Below, piece by piece: positions 48,645-58,662 of a stretch of 64,000 nucleotides of DNA. The notes below the pieces were generated by a model that was given only the letters and a program-made list of their open reading frames with translations, was not told where the DNA came from and made no database searches. Position 1 is the stretch's first letter. Each line of letters starts with the position of its first letter. The stretch is from Kibdelosporangium sp. MJ126-NF4 (GTDB lineage Bacteria; Actinomycetota; Actinomycetes; Mycobacteriales; Pseudonocardiaceae), in contig NZ_CDME01000014.1 in assembly GCF_000826545.1 (NCBI RefSeq), forward strand, positions 620,001-684,000, in the 5' to 3' direction. The translations under genes and the position numbers were made by a program.

Positions 48645-51464
48645 CTACCGCTCGGCCAGCGCGGCGGGCAGCGCGCGACGGCCGTCGATGCCCAGTTTCC
48701 GATACGTGGCAGTAAGGTGATGCTCCACCGTGCGCAGCGTGAGGAACAGCTCCTCGGCGACCTCGCGGTTGCTCGCGCCGTCGGCTACCCGTTCGGCGAT
48801 CCTGCGCTCCTGCGCGGTCAACGCGTCCGTGCCGAACCTCGGCGCGTTCGGCCGACGCCCGCCGATCCGCTCCAGCGCCGCGGCCGAGTATTCGGCCAGC
48901 CGGATCGACCCGTACTCATCGGCCAGCCGGTTCGCCTCGGCGAGCGCGGTCCGCGCGTCACCCCGTCGGCCGGCGCGGTGATGCGCGAGTCCCATGTGGA
49001 ACAGCGAGTACGCGTGGATCAGCCGCATCGGCGTGTTCTCCAGTACCGCAACGGAATCGGCCAGCGCGTCGACGTCACGGGTGACCTGCCCCAGCACCCG
49101 CAGCGCCATGCCGATTGACCGAGGGGCGCCCCAGGCGCGCGCCGCGTCGAGCTCCTCGGCAGCCAGCCGCGTGGCTTCGTCGGTCCGGCCCAGTCGGTAC
49201 GCCACCATCGCGGCCCGCGTCCGCCACGCGATCTCGGCCGGGTTCAGCACGTCGTGCTCGGCCAGCCGCCTGCCGCACTCCAGGAAGTCGGCCAGCGCGG
49301 CGTCGAGCTCGCCGCGCTCCGCCCGGACCAGACCGCGGCCGTACCACAGCCAGTTCGCGAAGTAGGTCGACTGCCACGTCTCCGGCGGCCCCGCCGAGGC
49401 CATCACCCGCTCTGCCGACTCGATATCGCCCCGCTCGATGTGGGCGCGGACCAGGTAGCCCTCCCACCCGGACGGCAGCGGCGAGCCGCCCAGCAGGCCG
49501 TCGCGGATGTCGACGGCCGCCTGCGCCTCGCCGACGGCGTCAGCCAACCGGCCCGCGTGAAACGCGACCACACTGCGGAAGGCGTGCCCGACCTCGGCGA
49601 ACAGCGGCTGGCCGAGCACCGGCGCGCCGGCCATCATGACGTCGCAGAACTCGATGGCCGAGTCGAACTCGTCGGCCCGGTACAACGCGATCGCGCCGAA
49701 CATGTGGGCCACCAGGCCGGGCACGGAATGCGCGGGCACCGCCTCGCGGGCCAGCAATGCCAACCGCACCGCCTCCTCGCGGGAGCGGCCGAGGCCGGAC
49801 AGGTGGTGCGCGGTCAGCACCGCGGCCATCAGCGCGGAACCCGGGTAGGGCGCGGCGGTCTCCCGCAGCCGCGCCAGCCGGTCCGCCTGCGGAAAACCCG
49901 GAATGCCGACGCCTGCGGCGACCGCGAACGCCTGCAGCGCGGAGACCAGCTCCGGGGCCCCGGCGAGCGCGGCGCTGGCCCGGTCGAGCACGTCGCACGC
50001 CATCGTCCACGTTCCGTTGGTGGCACTGGCAATGGTGAGATCCGTGGCCATCCCCATCACGAACTCCGGGTCCGGCGCCAGCTCCGGGGGCAGGTCGTGG
50101 GCGCCGTCGAACGCCTCGCCCAGATGCTCGACCGAGGCGCGGACGTCGATGCCCAGCTCCGCGCGCCCCAACTCGGCGAGCACACCGAGTCGGACCCCCT
50201 CGCTGGGGCGCTCGGCCAGCGCGCGCTTCAGGTACCGCACCGCCGACTCCGCGGCGCCGCGCCGCAGCGCGATCCGGGCCGCCGCGCGCAGCGAGTCGAC
50301 TGCCCACGGCTCGCCGATCACGTCGCACACCAACAGATGCGCCGAGACCTGTTCAGCCAGCCCCTGTGTAGCCAATGTGCGGGCGGCCAGCGCGTGCGCG
50401 GCGCGACGCTGACTGGGTCCGATCTCGCTGTCCACCGCGGCGCGCACGATGGAGTGCACGAACCGCAGCGGACTCCCGTGACGCAGCACTCCCAGTCGTG
50501 CCAACGTGTCCGCCGCGCGCACGATGGCGTCCGACGCGAGCCCGGCGAGCGTGGCGACCAGCGGCACGTCCGCGCCGTCGTCCAGAATCGCCACCGCGCG
50601 CGCGACCGCCACGCAGTCCTTCGCACCGCCCGGTTCGGCGCGCCGCAACCGGGTGAGCACCCAGCTCGACACCCGCTGCGGGCTGAACTCGGTCAGCTCG
50701 GCGATCGCCTCGCGGGTCGGCCGCGTGCCGCGCTCGTCGAGGCTGGTCATCAGCTCGCGGAGGAGGAACGGGTTGCCGCCGGTCACCCGCTGGCAGGCGG
50801 CGACGAAGGCAGGCTCGGGTTCGACGGCGAAGACCGTGTGCGCGAACGCGGCGACGTCCGCGTCCGACAGACCGGAAATATCCACTGTGGACAGACGGCG
50901 GGCCAGCGCGCCGACCAGTCTCTCCTCGGTCCCGCGCATTCCCGTGGTGCGCGCGACCATCAGCGACACCGGCACGTCGTCTCCCGCGCCCGCCAGATAG
51001 ACGAACCCGCGCAACGACGCCGCGTCCGCCCACTGCACATCGTCGACGACGAGCATCAGCGGCGCCTGCTCGGCCAGCCGCACCACCAGCCAGTACAGGC
51101 CGCGCAGCACCGCCAAGGGCGCGTCGGTCGGCGCGCCTGCCCCTGGCCACACCACGGCGGCAGCCGGGGCCACGACGCCGCCGAACAGCTCCGCCCGCGC
51201 CGGTTCGGACAACTCGGCGACCACCGGCTGGAGGAGCTGGCGCACCAGGCCGAAGGCGTAGTCCTGTTCGAGCGGGTGCGCCTGCGCCCGCAGCACCCGG
51301 TAACCCCGCCCGGCAGCCAGTTCCACGGCCCGCCCCAGCAACGCCGTCTTGCCGACGCCCGGGGAGCCCTCGAACATCAGGTACGCCGGGGTACTGGCGG
51401 ACAGCGCCGTGTCGACGACCGCGAGCTGGTCGTCCCGGCCGAACAAGGCGTCGTCGTCGGTCAC
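48645..51464 (-). CDS. LAL-type (large ATP-binding LuxR) transcriptional regulator, copy 1
   Basis: 939 residues. N-terminal AAA ATPase with Walker A (EGSPGVGKTALL, residue ~33) and Walker B (LMLVVDDVQWADA), a long TPR-like helical middle, and a C-terminal LuxR helix-turn-helix (LTAQERRIAERVADGASNRE, then EELFLTLRTVEHHL). MalT-like: ATP and an inducer control oligomerisation, then DNA binding. The GTG 51464 overlaps the stop of the next LAL gene (GTGA), so it is second in a two-gene operon. Target unknown. Confidence 0.92.
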   Translation of the reverse strand: MTDDDALFGRDDQLAVVDTALSASTPAYLMFEGSPGVGKTALLGRAVELAAGRGYRVLRAQAHPLEQDYAFGLVRQLLQPVVAELSEPARAELFGGVVAPAAAVVWPGAGAPTDAPLAVLRGLYWLVVRLAEQAPLMLVVDDVQWADAASLRGFVYLAGAGDDVPVSLMVARTTGMRGTEERLVGALARRLSTVDISGLSDADVAAFAHTVFAVEPEPAFVAACQRVTGGNPFLLRELMTSLDERGTRPTREAIAELTEFSPQRVSSWVLTRLRRAEPGGAKDCVAVARAVAILDDGADVPLVATLAGLASDAIVRAADTLARLGVLRHGSPLRFVHSIVRAAVDSEIGPSQRRAAHALAARTLATQGLAEQVSAHLLVCDVIGEPWAVDSLRAAARIALRRGAAESAVRYLKRALAERPSEGVRLGVLAELGRAELGIDVRASVEHLGEAFDGAHDLPPELAPDPEFVMGMATDLTIASATNGTWTMACDVLDRASAALAGAPELVSALQAFAVAAGVGIPGFPQADRLARLRETAAPYPGSALMAAVLTAHHLSGLGRSREEAVRLALLAREAVPAHSVPGLVAHMFGAIALYRADEFDSAIEFCDVMMAGAPVLGQPLFAEVGHAFRSVVAFHAGRLADAVGEAQAAVDIRDGLLGGSPLPSGWEGYLVRAHIERGDIESAERVMASAGPPETWQSTYFANWLWYGRGLVRAERGELDAALADFLECGRRLAEHDVLNPAEIAWRTRAAMVAYRLGRTDEATRLAAEELDAARAWGAPRSIGMALRVLGQVTRDVDALADSVAVLENTPMRLIHAYSLFHMGLAHHRAGRRGDARTALAEANRLADEYGSIRLAEYSAAALERIGGRRPNAPRFGTDALTAQERRIAERVADGASNREVAEELFLTLRTVEHHLTATYRKLGIDGRRALPAALAER

Positions 51465-54259
51465 GGGATCGTCCGCCGTGGGGTCGTCAGCAGCGCTGCG
51501 GCGAGCTGGTCCCGGCCGTCCACTCCGAGAGTCCGGTAGGCGCTGGTGAGATGATGTTCGACCGTGCGCAGGGTCAGGTAGAGGCGCTCGGCGATCTGCC
51601 GGTTGCTCGCGCCTTCCGCAGCCAGCCCGGCAATCTTGCGTTGCTGTGCGGTCAACGCGTCGACGCCCGTGCGCACCGCCCGGGGTCGCCGTCCGCCGGT
51701 GCGGGTGATGGCCGCACCGGCACTCTCGACCAACGCGTCGGCACCGCATTCCACGGCCAGCCGGTATGACTGGTGCAGCCGGGTTCTGGCTTCCTCCCGC
51801 CTGCCGCGCTCGTCCAGCGCGACGCCGAGCCGGAACAAGGAGTAGGCATACGGCAGGCGGGCAGGCGCCTCGGCGAGCACCTCGACGGACTCCGTCAGCA
51901 GGTCGAGGTCGTCCCGGATGACACCCAACGCCCGCAACGCGATCCCGACCGGGCGGGGCGCACCCCAGTCGCGGGCCAGTGCCAGTTCCTCCTCGGCCAA
52001 CCGGACCGCGTCCTCCTCCTGCCCCAGCGCGTGGTGGGCGAGCGCGGCCCGGGACCGCCACTGTGACGCGGCCGGATTGCGCACCCCGACCGCGGTGAGG
52101 ACCTGGCCGTACTGGAGTTGGTCGGCGAGCGCGCCGGTGGCGTCCCCGTCCCGCAGCCGGAGCCGACCCCGGGTGCTGAGCATGGCGAACGCCTCCGGGG
52201 TCGTCGCGCCGTCCTCGGTCAGGCCGTGCTCGGCGAACAGCCGCAGTGCGGCCGCCGGCCTGCCCTGCTCCACAGAGGACTCGGCAAGCTGCATGTGGAT
52301 GTCCGGATGGAGGTCCTCGCCGTTGATCGACTCCTGGATCTCGCGAGCCACCTGTAACTCCTCCAGCATGTCGGTCAGCCGACCGTCCTGGAAGGCGATC
52401 CGGGCCAGCACATAGTGCCCCCACTGCCCGGCGGCCGGGAGCCCGCTCGACCGGGTGAACTCGATCATCCGGTCCGCGGTGCGCCGGGCGTCGTCGAGCC
52501 GGTCGGCGAAGCAGAGGGCGCCCGCGACCATGCCGAGCGACGCCACGGAGAACAGGTCCTCCGGCGGACCGAGGTCGGCCGACTCGGTGGCCAACGCCAC
52601 CGACTCGGCCCGGGATCCGCCGACCAGCGCGGCGTGCATGGCCAGCGTGCCCGCGGCCCGGCGCCGGACCTCCGGCGGCAGGCTCGCGTCGTACAGCCGC
52701 CGTGCCCGGCTGATGCGGTCCGCGGAGAACAGGCTGTGCCCGACCATCAGGCTGGTCCCCTCAAGCCGCGTCACCAGGTCGGCATGCGCGGGTCCCAGCC
52801 GCGCGATGCCGCGGTCCAGCACCTGCGCCGCGGTGGCGTGGTCGCCGCGCTGGGCGATGCCTGCCGCCAGCTTCGCGGCGATGTCGGTGGCCTGCTGTGG
52901 CTCCGGTGCCGCGTCGAACGCCTCGGTGAGGTGATCGACGGCGGCGGGCAGGTCGACCGACAACTCGGCGTTGCCCAGTTCGGTGAGCACCGCCAACCGG
53001 CGAGCGTCGTCGAGCGGCGCGCGCATCGCCCTGCGCAGGTAGGTCACGGCCGCGTCGGGTGCGCCTCGGTGGGACGCCGTGCGCGCCGCGTCCAGCAGCA
53101 CGTCGACTTCCCACGGCGCGTCGCTCGGGTCGGCGGCCAGCAGGTGCGCGGCGATCTGCTGGGTCGGCCGGTTCTGATCGTGCAGCAGGACGGCGGTCCG
53201 CCGGTGCGCGGCCTGGCGTTCGGCCGGGTCGAGCACGAGGCCCACCGCGTTGCGCACGATGGAGTGCGCGAACCGCAGCGGATGCGCGCCGGTCAGCAGC
53301 CGCATCGCGATCAGCGCGTCGGCGGACTCGGCGGCCTGCTCGGGCGGCATGCCTGCCAGCGCGGCGGCGGTGGTCAGGTCGGTGCCGTCGCCGAGCACGG
53401 CCACCGCCTTGGCCAGTTCGACCGCGGCCGGTGAGCTGCGCCGCATCCGGGCGAGTACCCAGTCCGAGACGGTCCGCAGGCCGAGCCCGGGCAGTCGGGC
53501 GGCGGCGTCGTCGACGGGCGCCATGCCCTCGGCGGCCATCGTGGTGATCAGCTCACGCAGCAGGAACGGGTTGCCGTCGGTGGCCTGGTGCGCGGCGGCC
53601 ACGAAGCCGGGCTCCGGCACGCGGCCGAACAGGTCCGCCGTCAGCTCGGCGACCTGGCCGAGGTCCAGTCCGGTGACCGGGACGTCGGTGATCGTGTCGG
53701 CCAGCTCGGCCAGCAGATCCGGGTCGGTGCCGGGTTCCGCGGTGTTCCGGCTGGCCGCGAGCACCACCGGGATCCCGTCGCAGCGCCGGGTCATGTACAG
53801 CAACCAGCGCAGGGACGCGGCGTCCGCCCACTGCAGGTCGTCCACAGCCAGCAGGAGCGGCCGCTGTTCGGCCAGTCGCGCGGTCAGCCAGTACAGGGCG
53901 TGCAGCACGGCGAACGTGTCGGCGTCGTCGCCTGCCTCCCGCCAGACCACCGTGGCCGCGGGCCCTGCCAGGTCGGCCAGTACGGCGGCGCGTTGTGTCC
54001 CGGGCATCGCGGTGAGTAGCGGCCGGAACAGCTGGCGGACTACGCCGAACGCGAAATCTCGCTCAAGCGGGTGTGCCTGGGCCCACACCGCCTGCGTACC
54101 AAAGCTCTCGGCCAGGGAGGCAGTGGCCCGCAGCAGCGCGGTCTTGCCGACTCCCGGCGGACCGCTGAAGCTCAGCTGCGCCGTGCCCGACGACACCAGC
54201 CCACGGGCTGTGGCCAGGTGTTTCTCGCGCCCGACCAGGGCATGGATGTGGTCACGCAT
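51461..54259 (-). CDS. LAL-type transcriptional regulator, copy 2
   Basis: 932 residues. Same layout as copy 1: Walker A FSGPPGVGKTALLRA, Walker B LLLAVDDLQWADAASLRWLL, TPR middle, LuxR HTH (LTAQQRKIAGLAAEGASNRQ, then ERLYLTLRTVEHHL). Shared phrases such as AQAHPLE-D-AFG-VRQL show the two are paralogues from a tandem duplication. ATG 54259 has GGGGGGAG upstream and decides the start against a spurious extension to 56263. It diverges from the XRE-NB-ARC gene. Confidence 0.92.
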   Translation of the reverse strand: MRDHIHALVGREKHLATARGLVSSGTAQLSFSGPPGVGKTALLRATASLAESFGTQAVWAQAHPLERDFAFGVVRQLFRPLLTAMPGTQRAAVLADLAGPAATVVWREAGDDADTFAVLHALYWLTARLAEQRPLLLAVDDLQWADAASLRWLLYMTRRCDGIPVVLAASRNTAEPGTDPDLLAELADTITDVPVTGLDLGQVAELTADLFGRVPEPGFVAAAHQATDGNPFLLRELITTMAAEGMAPVDDAAARLPGLGLRTVSDWVLARMRRSSPAAVELAKAVAVLGDGTDLTTAAALAGMPPEQAAESADALIAMRLLTGAHPLRFAHSIVRNAVGLVLDPAERQAAHRRTAVLLHDQNRPTQQIAAHLLAADPSDAPWEVDVLLDAARTASHRGAPDAAVTYLRRAMRAPLDDARRLAVLTELGNAELSVDLPAAVDHLTEAFDAAPEPQQATDIAAKLAAGIAQRGDHATAAQVLDRGIARLGPAHADLVTRLEGTSLMVGHSLFSADRISRARRLYDASLPPEVRRRAAGTLAMHAALVGGSRAESVALATESADLGPPEDLFSVASLGMVAGALCFADRLDDARRTADRMIEFTRSSGLPAAGQWGHYVLARIAFQDGRLTDMLEELQVAREIQESINGEDLHPDIHMQLAESSVEQGRPAAALRLFAEHGLTEDGATTPEAFAMLSTRGRLRLRDGDATGALADQLQYGQVLTAVGVRNPAASQWRSRAALAHHALGQEEDAVRLAEEELALARDWGAPRPVGIALRALGVIRDDLDLLTESVEVLAEAPARLPYAYSLFRLGVALDERGRREEARTRLHQSYRLAVECGADALVESAGAAITRTGGRRPRAVRTGVDALTAQQRKIAGLAAEGASNRQIAERLYLTLRTVEHHLTSAYRTLGVDGRDQLAAALLTTPRRTIP

Positions 54260-54403
54260 GACTGTGGCTCCCCCCGACGTCTGAATTCGTACGCCCGTCG
54301 TCCAGTCCATTGTGCTCGTTACGGTGGGTGGGCCATCCGCTGCTCCGACTAAGTATTGCGGTCCCTCCCGCGACGCAACGACGAGGACAGATCGTGACGC
54401 TAT

Positions 54404-54440
54404 GTGTCCGACGCCCCTGGGGGTAGGAGGCGTCGGACAC
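54404..54440. promoter_or_regulatory. 12-bp inverted repeat between divergent regulators
   Basis: GTGTCCGACGCC and GGCGTCGGACAC are perfect arms around 13 nt. The second arm ends 20 nt before ATG 54461, just ahead of its AAAAGGGG ribosome site. It may be an operator for the XRE protein or a hairpin covering translation. Confidence 0.6.
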
Positions 54441-54460
54441 GACAGCCAAAAGGGGACACG

Positions 54461-56836
54461 ATGTTCGGGGGGCCGGATGATGCGGACGCCAGTGGCGCGT
54501 TCGGGGCACTGGTGCTGCGCCACAGGCAAACCGCGGCGCTCACCCAGGAGGAACTCGCCGCCGCGGCTCAGCTGAGCGTGCGGGCGATCAGCGACATCGA
54601 GCGCGGGCGGGCCCGGGGGCCCCAGCAGCGCTCGGTCGACGCGCTGGCGGACGCCCTCCGGCTGGCGGGCCGGGACCGCGAGGGGTTCGTGGACACCGCA
54701 CGGCGGGGCCGTCGGCGCAGCCCGCTGAGGCCCGAACCGTGGTCCCCACCGCCGGTCGACGTGTGCGACCTGATCGGCCGGGACACCGAACTGGCGTGCC
54801 TGCGCCGACTCGCCGAACAGGCGGCCGGCGCCGAGCTCCCGGCAGGCGCGATGGCGGCCATCTCCGGGCTGCCAGGGGTCGGCAAGAGCAGTTTGGCCAG
54901 CGTGGCGGCCAGCCGGCTCAGCGCGCTGTTCCCGGATGGCGTGCTGCACCTGGACCTGCGCGGGTTCGGCGAGCCGTTGAACTCCGAGGACGGCCTTGGC
55001 CGCCTGCTGCGGCTGCTCGGGGTGTCCGACGGTGACCTGCCGACCAATTACGACGAGCGCGTCGCACGGTACCGGTCGCTGGTGCAGCACCGGCGCGTGC
55101 TGGTCGTGCTCGACGACGCCTCCAGCGAGGCACAGGTGCGCCCGCTGCTGCCGGGCGCGCCCGGCAGCCTGACCCTGGTCACCAGCCGCCATGCGCTGGC
55201 CGGGCTGGACGCCGCGCACCGGATCGTGCTCGACGTGCTCAAGCCGGACGACGCGGTCGCCCTGCTGACCCGCATCGTCGGTGCGCCGCGAGTGGCCGGT
55301 GAGCAGCACGCGGCCGGGGAGATCGCCGCGCTGTGCGGATACCTGCCGCTGGCCTTGCGGGTCGCCAGCAACCGGCTGGCCAGCCGACCGGAGTGGACCG
55401 TGCAGCACCTGGCCGGACGGCTCAGCGACCAGCAGCGCCGGTTGAACACGCTGACCGCGGGCGACGTACAGGTGCGCGCCGCGTTCGAGCTGTCGTACCG
55501 CCAGCTCGACCAGCCCGCCCGCGAGGCGTTCCGCCGACTGGCGCTGGTCCCGGGGCCGGACTTCACCGTGCCGACGGCCGCGGTGCTCGGCGAGGTGGGC
55601 GAGTCCCACGCCGAGCAGACCGTTGAGCGGCTTGTCGACGCCAGCCTGCTGCACACCGCGGCGGGCGGCGGGCGGTACCGGTTCCACGCGCTGACCCGCG
55701 CGTTCGCCGGGGAGCGGCTGGCCGAGGAGGAGCCCGCGGCCGAGCGGGCGGCGGCCACCGCCCGGCTCAACGGCTGGATGTTGCGCACCGCGGGCCGGGC
55801 CGGGCAGCTGCTCGACGCCCGCAGGCCCGCCGCCACGGTCGACCACGAGCCGGTTCCGTTCCGGACCGCCGCGGAGGCCGAGGCGTGGCTCGACGCGGAG
55901 CTGGGCAGCTGGATCCCGGCCATCCGGGACCTGGCCATCCTGCGCAGGCCCGAGGACATCACCGCGATCGCCCGCGCGCTGTGCTGGTACGCCAACAACG
56001 CCTGGATCCGGCCTTTGCCGTGGCACGAGAGCTTCGAGTACGCGATGATCACCTGCGGGACCATCGCGCGCGGGCACGACGACGCGGTGATGCTGACCTT
56101 CCTCGGCTGGGCGCTCTACTACCGGCTGGGGCGGCCGTGGCTGCGCGCGAGCGCGCCGGAAGTCGGGCGGCGGCGCGGCTGGGACGAGGCGTGGGTGGAC
56201 TTCCACGCCTCCGGACTCATGCTCAACCTGGGCGACCTGGACGGCGCCGTCGAGCACAGCCACCGGGCGATCGCCGGTTTCCAGGAGGCGGACAGCGAGC
56301 TCGGCACGGCCGTCGCCCGCGGCAACCTGGCCGCCGCGCTGGCCGCTCAGGGCAGGACCGAGCAGGCCCTCGACGTGCAGCGAGCCAACCTGGAGTACTA
56401 CCTCGGGGCTGGGGCGGGGCCGGACGCCGTGCTCGGCGCCACCGGCCGCGCGTTCACGCTGATGTGTATGGGCCAGCTACAGGCCGAGCTGGGCCTGTGG
56501 CCCGCGGCACTGAACGCCTACCGGGACGCGGCCGACCTGCTGGACGGCGTCGGCAACGGCTGGGCGCAGGGGCGCGCCCTGCTCGGGCAGGGCCTGGCGC
56601 ACCGGCAGCTGGGCCAGCCGGAGGCGGCCCGCGACTGCCTGCGGCGCGCCCACGCCCTGCTGGTCGCGGCCAACGACCGGTACTCGCAGGCGCGGGTGCT
56701 CAACGAGCTGGCGATGGCCTGCGACGAGCTGCGCGACCCGGCCGCCGCCGAGCACCGGCTGCGCGCGTCGTGGCTGGGCAACCAACTCGACCCGCCCAGC
56801 GCCGCTCACCTGCACGGCATGACCCCGGCTCTGTAA
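54461..56836 (+). CDS. XRE-NB-ARC-TPR regulator
   Basis: 791 residues. XRE helix-turn-helix at residues ~12-65 (ALTQEELAAAAQLSVRAISD followed by IERGRARGP), NB-ARC ATPase with Walker A (ISGLPGVGKSSLA, residue ~130) and Walker B (RVLVVLDDAS), GYLPLALRVASNRLA, and C-terminal TPR repeats (GQGLAHRQLGQPEAARDCLR, RAHALLVAAND). STAND-class regulators of this type act in development and secondary metabolism. It may control the convergent carnitine-acyltransferase operon or the LAL pair. AAAAGGGG 6 nt upstream decides ATG 54461. Confidence 0.9.
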   Translation: MFGGPDDADASGAFGALVLRHRQTAALTQEELAAAAQLSVRAISDIERGRARGPQQRSVDALADALRLAGRDREGFVDTARRGRRRSPLRPEPWSPPPVDVCDLIGRDTELACLRRLAEQAAGAELPAGAMAAISGLPGVGKSSLASVAASRLSALFPDGVLHLDLRGFGEPLNSEDGLGRLLRLLGVSDGDLPTNYDERVARYRSLVQHRRVLVVLDDASSEAQVRPLLPGAPGSLTLVTSRHALAGLDAAHRIVLDVLKPDDAVALLTRIVGAPRVAGEQHAAGEIAALCGYLPLALRVASNRLASRPEWTVQHLAGRLSDQQRRLNTLTAGDVQVRAAFELSYRQLDQPAREAFRRLALVPGPDFTVPTAAVLGEVGESHAEQTVERLVDASLLHTAAGGGRYRFHALTRAFAGERLAEEEPAAERAAATARLNGWMLRTAGRAGQLLDARRPAATVDHEPVPFRTAAEAEAWLDAELGSWIPAIRDLAILRRPEDITAIARALCWYANNAWIRPLPWHESFEYAMITCGTIARGHDDAVMLTFLGWALYYRLGRPWLRASAPEVGRRRGWDEAWVDFHASGLMLNLGDLDGAVEHSHRAIAGFQEADSELGTAVARGNLAAALAAQGRTEQALDVQRANLEYYLGAGAGPDAVLGATGRAFTLMCMGQLQAELGLWPAALNAYRDAADLLDGVGNGWAQGRALLGQGLAHRQLGQPEAARDCLRRAHALLVAANDRYSQARVLNELAMACDELRDPAAAEHRLRASWLGNQLDPPSAAHLHGMTPAL

Positions 56837-56843
56837 CCACCAT

Positions 56844-58637
56844 TTATGTACTCTGTGCCGCTGACACCTCGGTGGCCAACAGGTCGGTCAACTCCTGAAG
56901 CGAGCCACGCAGGGCGTCGGCGAACGCGTACATCTGATCGGCCACTGGCTGTGGCGTGCTCAGGTAGATGTTCAGCCGGTCGGGCAGCAACACGTAGGCG
57001 ACGCCGATGCAGCGGCTGCTGGTCGACCCGAAACCGAAGTACTGGATGTTGCTCGACGGGGCCGAGCTCGTGCTCAGGTAGTCGTCACGCATGACCACCC
57101 AGCCCGGGGACTCGTAGAGCCTGAGTGGCGCCGTCGCACCCAGTTCGGCTCCACGCCGCCGTTGGATCATCTGCAGCTCCCACAGATGCTGCTCCGGCGC
57201 CTGCCCGGCTTGGCACTGCTTGGCGCGGGCCACGTGCTTGGCGCCCGCCTCACGCAGCGCCGCCCGGCGAGTGGCCGTGTCCGTGTCGGGATCGCGCATG
57301 GCCGTCACGAACCGCACCATCTCCGGCGTCACGACGCGCATCGCCTCTGTGCGGCCGTTCTGGTACTGCCGCGTGGCGATCGACTCGTACGTGGCCCCGG
57401 TCAGGCCCTTGCTTCGCAGATGTGCCAGCTGGTAGGCGGCTTGGACGAAACTGTCCGGCGACATGCCCAGTTGCTTGATCCTGCTGGTACCCATGTCCTC
57501 AAAGGACAGATCGGTGGTCGCGTTGGCGGCCGCGTAGTCGGCGAAAGCCTTGCCCGCGGCCGTCACGTCGGCGTGCAGCGCGTCATCCAGGACGAACCGG
57601 ATCGACTCGACCTTCGGAGTTCCTTTGCCTGGCTCGCTGGACGTGCCCTGTGTGGTGAGCACCGCGTCGACGAAGGCGAGAATGGTTGTGCCGTCGAGCA
57701 AACAGTGCTCCACGTTGATACCCGCCCGTCCGTCGGCGAACACGACGAACGACACCGCCTTGTCGAACCACCGGTTGGCGCTGTCGCCGTGCAGCAGGGC
57801 ATCGCACGCGGACAGCTTGTCAGCAGGCGCGAAATCCTCAAGGGACACACAGAACAGCGCTGTCTCCACCACGTCCAGCGCTTCGGAGTTGGCCGGGTCC
57901 AGTGCGATCAGAGCCTGCCTGCTGGCCGCCCATTCCGCCCTGGCCTTGGTGGTGAGGTGGCCGACCGATGTGGACTGGGACTCCTCGCTGGCCAGCACCG
58001 CGCCGAGGCCGTCGGCGAGTTCGCTGATCGCGTACGGCAGGCCCTGCTCGTCGAGCACGTCCATCCGGAACATTCGCCCGCGATGGAAGACCACGATGTG
58101 CCGGGCAGGCGACGGACCTGGCCATTCGTCCCCGTACGGGGCGCGAGCCGTGTCCTGTTCCGCACCGGGGACCCGGGTGCAGGAGAACAGGTACTTGTGC
58201 TGCTCCATCGACTGGGCCTGGCCGCGCAGCACCACCGGCGGCAGTTGCTCGGAGTCCACCATGGCCTTGTAGGCCACTGCCGAAGCGATCAGACCGGCCG
58301 CTCGGTCGGCCTGACCGCTTCCCACGGAATCCTTGAACAGGAAGAAGAAGTTGGCATTGAGCGCGATCCGGTCCCGTCGGCCCAGGTATCGCGTTCGCCA
58401 GAAGTCGTCCAGCCAGCTGCGGACGCCAGGGCTCGCGTCGTAACGCGCCAGGTCGTCGTGCAGGATGTGCGCCGGGCTGTCCGGCGCCAGGAACTCGGCC
58501 ACCGCGGCCTCGGTCTCGGCCAGTTCCGCTGCGGTCAGCAGAGGCGCACACCATTCGAGGAACAACGCACAGCTGTCACGGAGCGTGGGCAGCGGCACGC
58601 GTGGCAACTGGTCCTCGTTGCTGAATGTGTCGTTCAC
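56844..58637 (-). CDS. Choline/carnitine O-acyltransferase family protein
   Basis: 597 residues. LPRVPLPTLRDSCALFLEWC is the family's N-terminal start. NVEHCLLDGTTI holds the catalytic His311, TRQYQNGRTEAMRVVT is the carnitine-binding 'GRTE' loop, and DYLSTSSAPSSNIQYFGFGS carries the STS motif. These enzymes move acyl groups between CoA and an alcohol such as carnitine. The family is mainly eukaryotic and uncommon in bacteria. It is the third gene of an operon with a 2OG oxygenase and a methyltransferase. The GTG 58637 has AAGGAAGAG upstream. The acceptor may be a non-carnitine zwitterion. Confidence 0.9.
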   Translation of the reverse strand: MNDTFSNEDQLPRVPLPTLRDSCALFLEWCAPLLTAAELAETEAAVAEFLAPDSPAHILHDDLARYDASPGVRSWLDDFWRTRYLGRRDRIALNANFFFLFKDSVGSGQADRAAGLIASAVAYKAMVDSEQLPPVVLRGQAQSMEQHKYLFSCTRVPGAEQDTARAPYGDEWPGPSPARHIVVFHRGRMFRMDVLDEQGLPYAISELADGLGAVLASEESQSTSVGHLTTKARAEWAASRQALIALDPANSEALDVVETALFCVSLEDFAPADKLSACDALLHGDSANRWFDKAVSFVVFADGRAGINVEHCLLDGTTILAFVDAVLTTQGTSSEPGKGTPKVESIRFVLDDALHADVTAAGKAFADYAAANATTDLSFEDMGTSRIKQLGMSPDSFVQAAYQLAHLRSKGLTGATYESIATRQYQNGRTEAMRVVTPEMVRFVTAMRDPDTDTATRRAALREAGAKHVARAKQCQAGQAPEQHLWELQMIQRRRGAELGATAPLRLYESPGWVVMRDDYLSTSSAPSSNIQYFGFGSTSSRCIGVAYVLLPDRLNIYLSTPQPVADQMYAFADALRGSLQELTDLLATEVSAAQST

Positions 58638-58662
58638 TTCTCTTCCTTGCTCTTAGTGCTCT

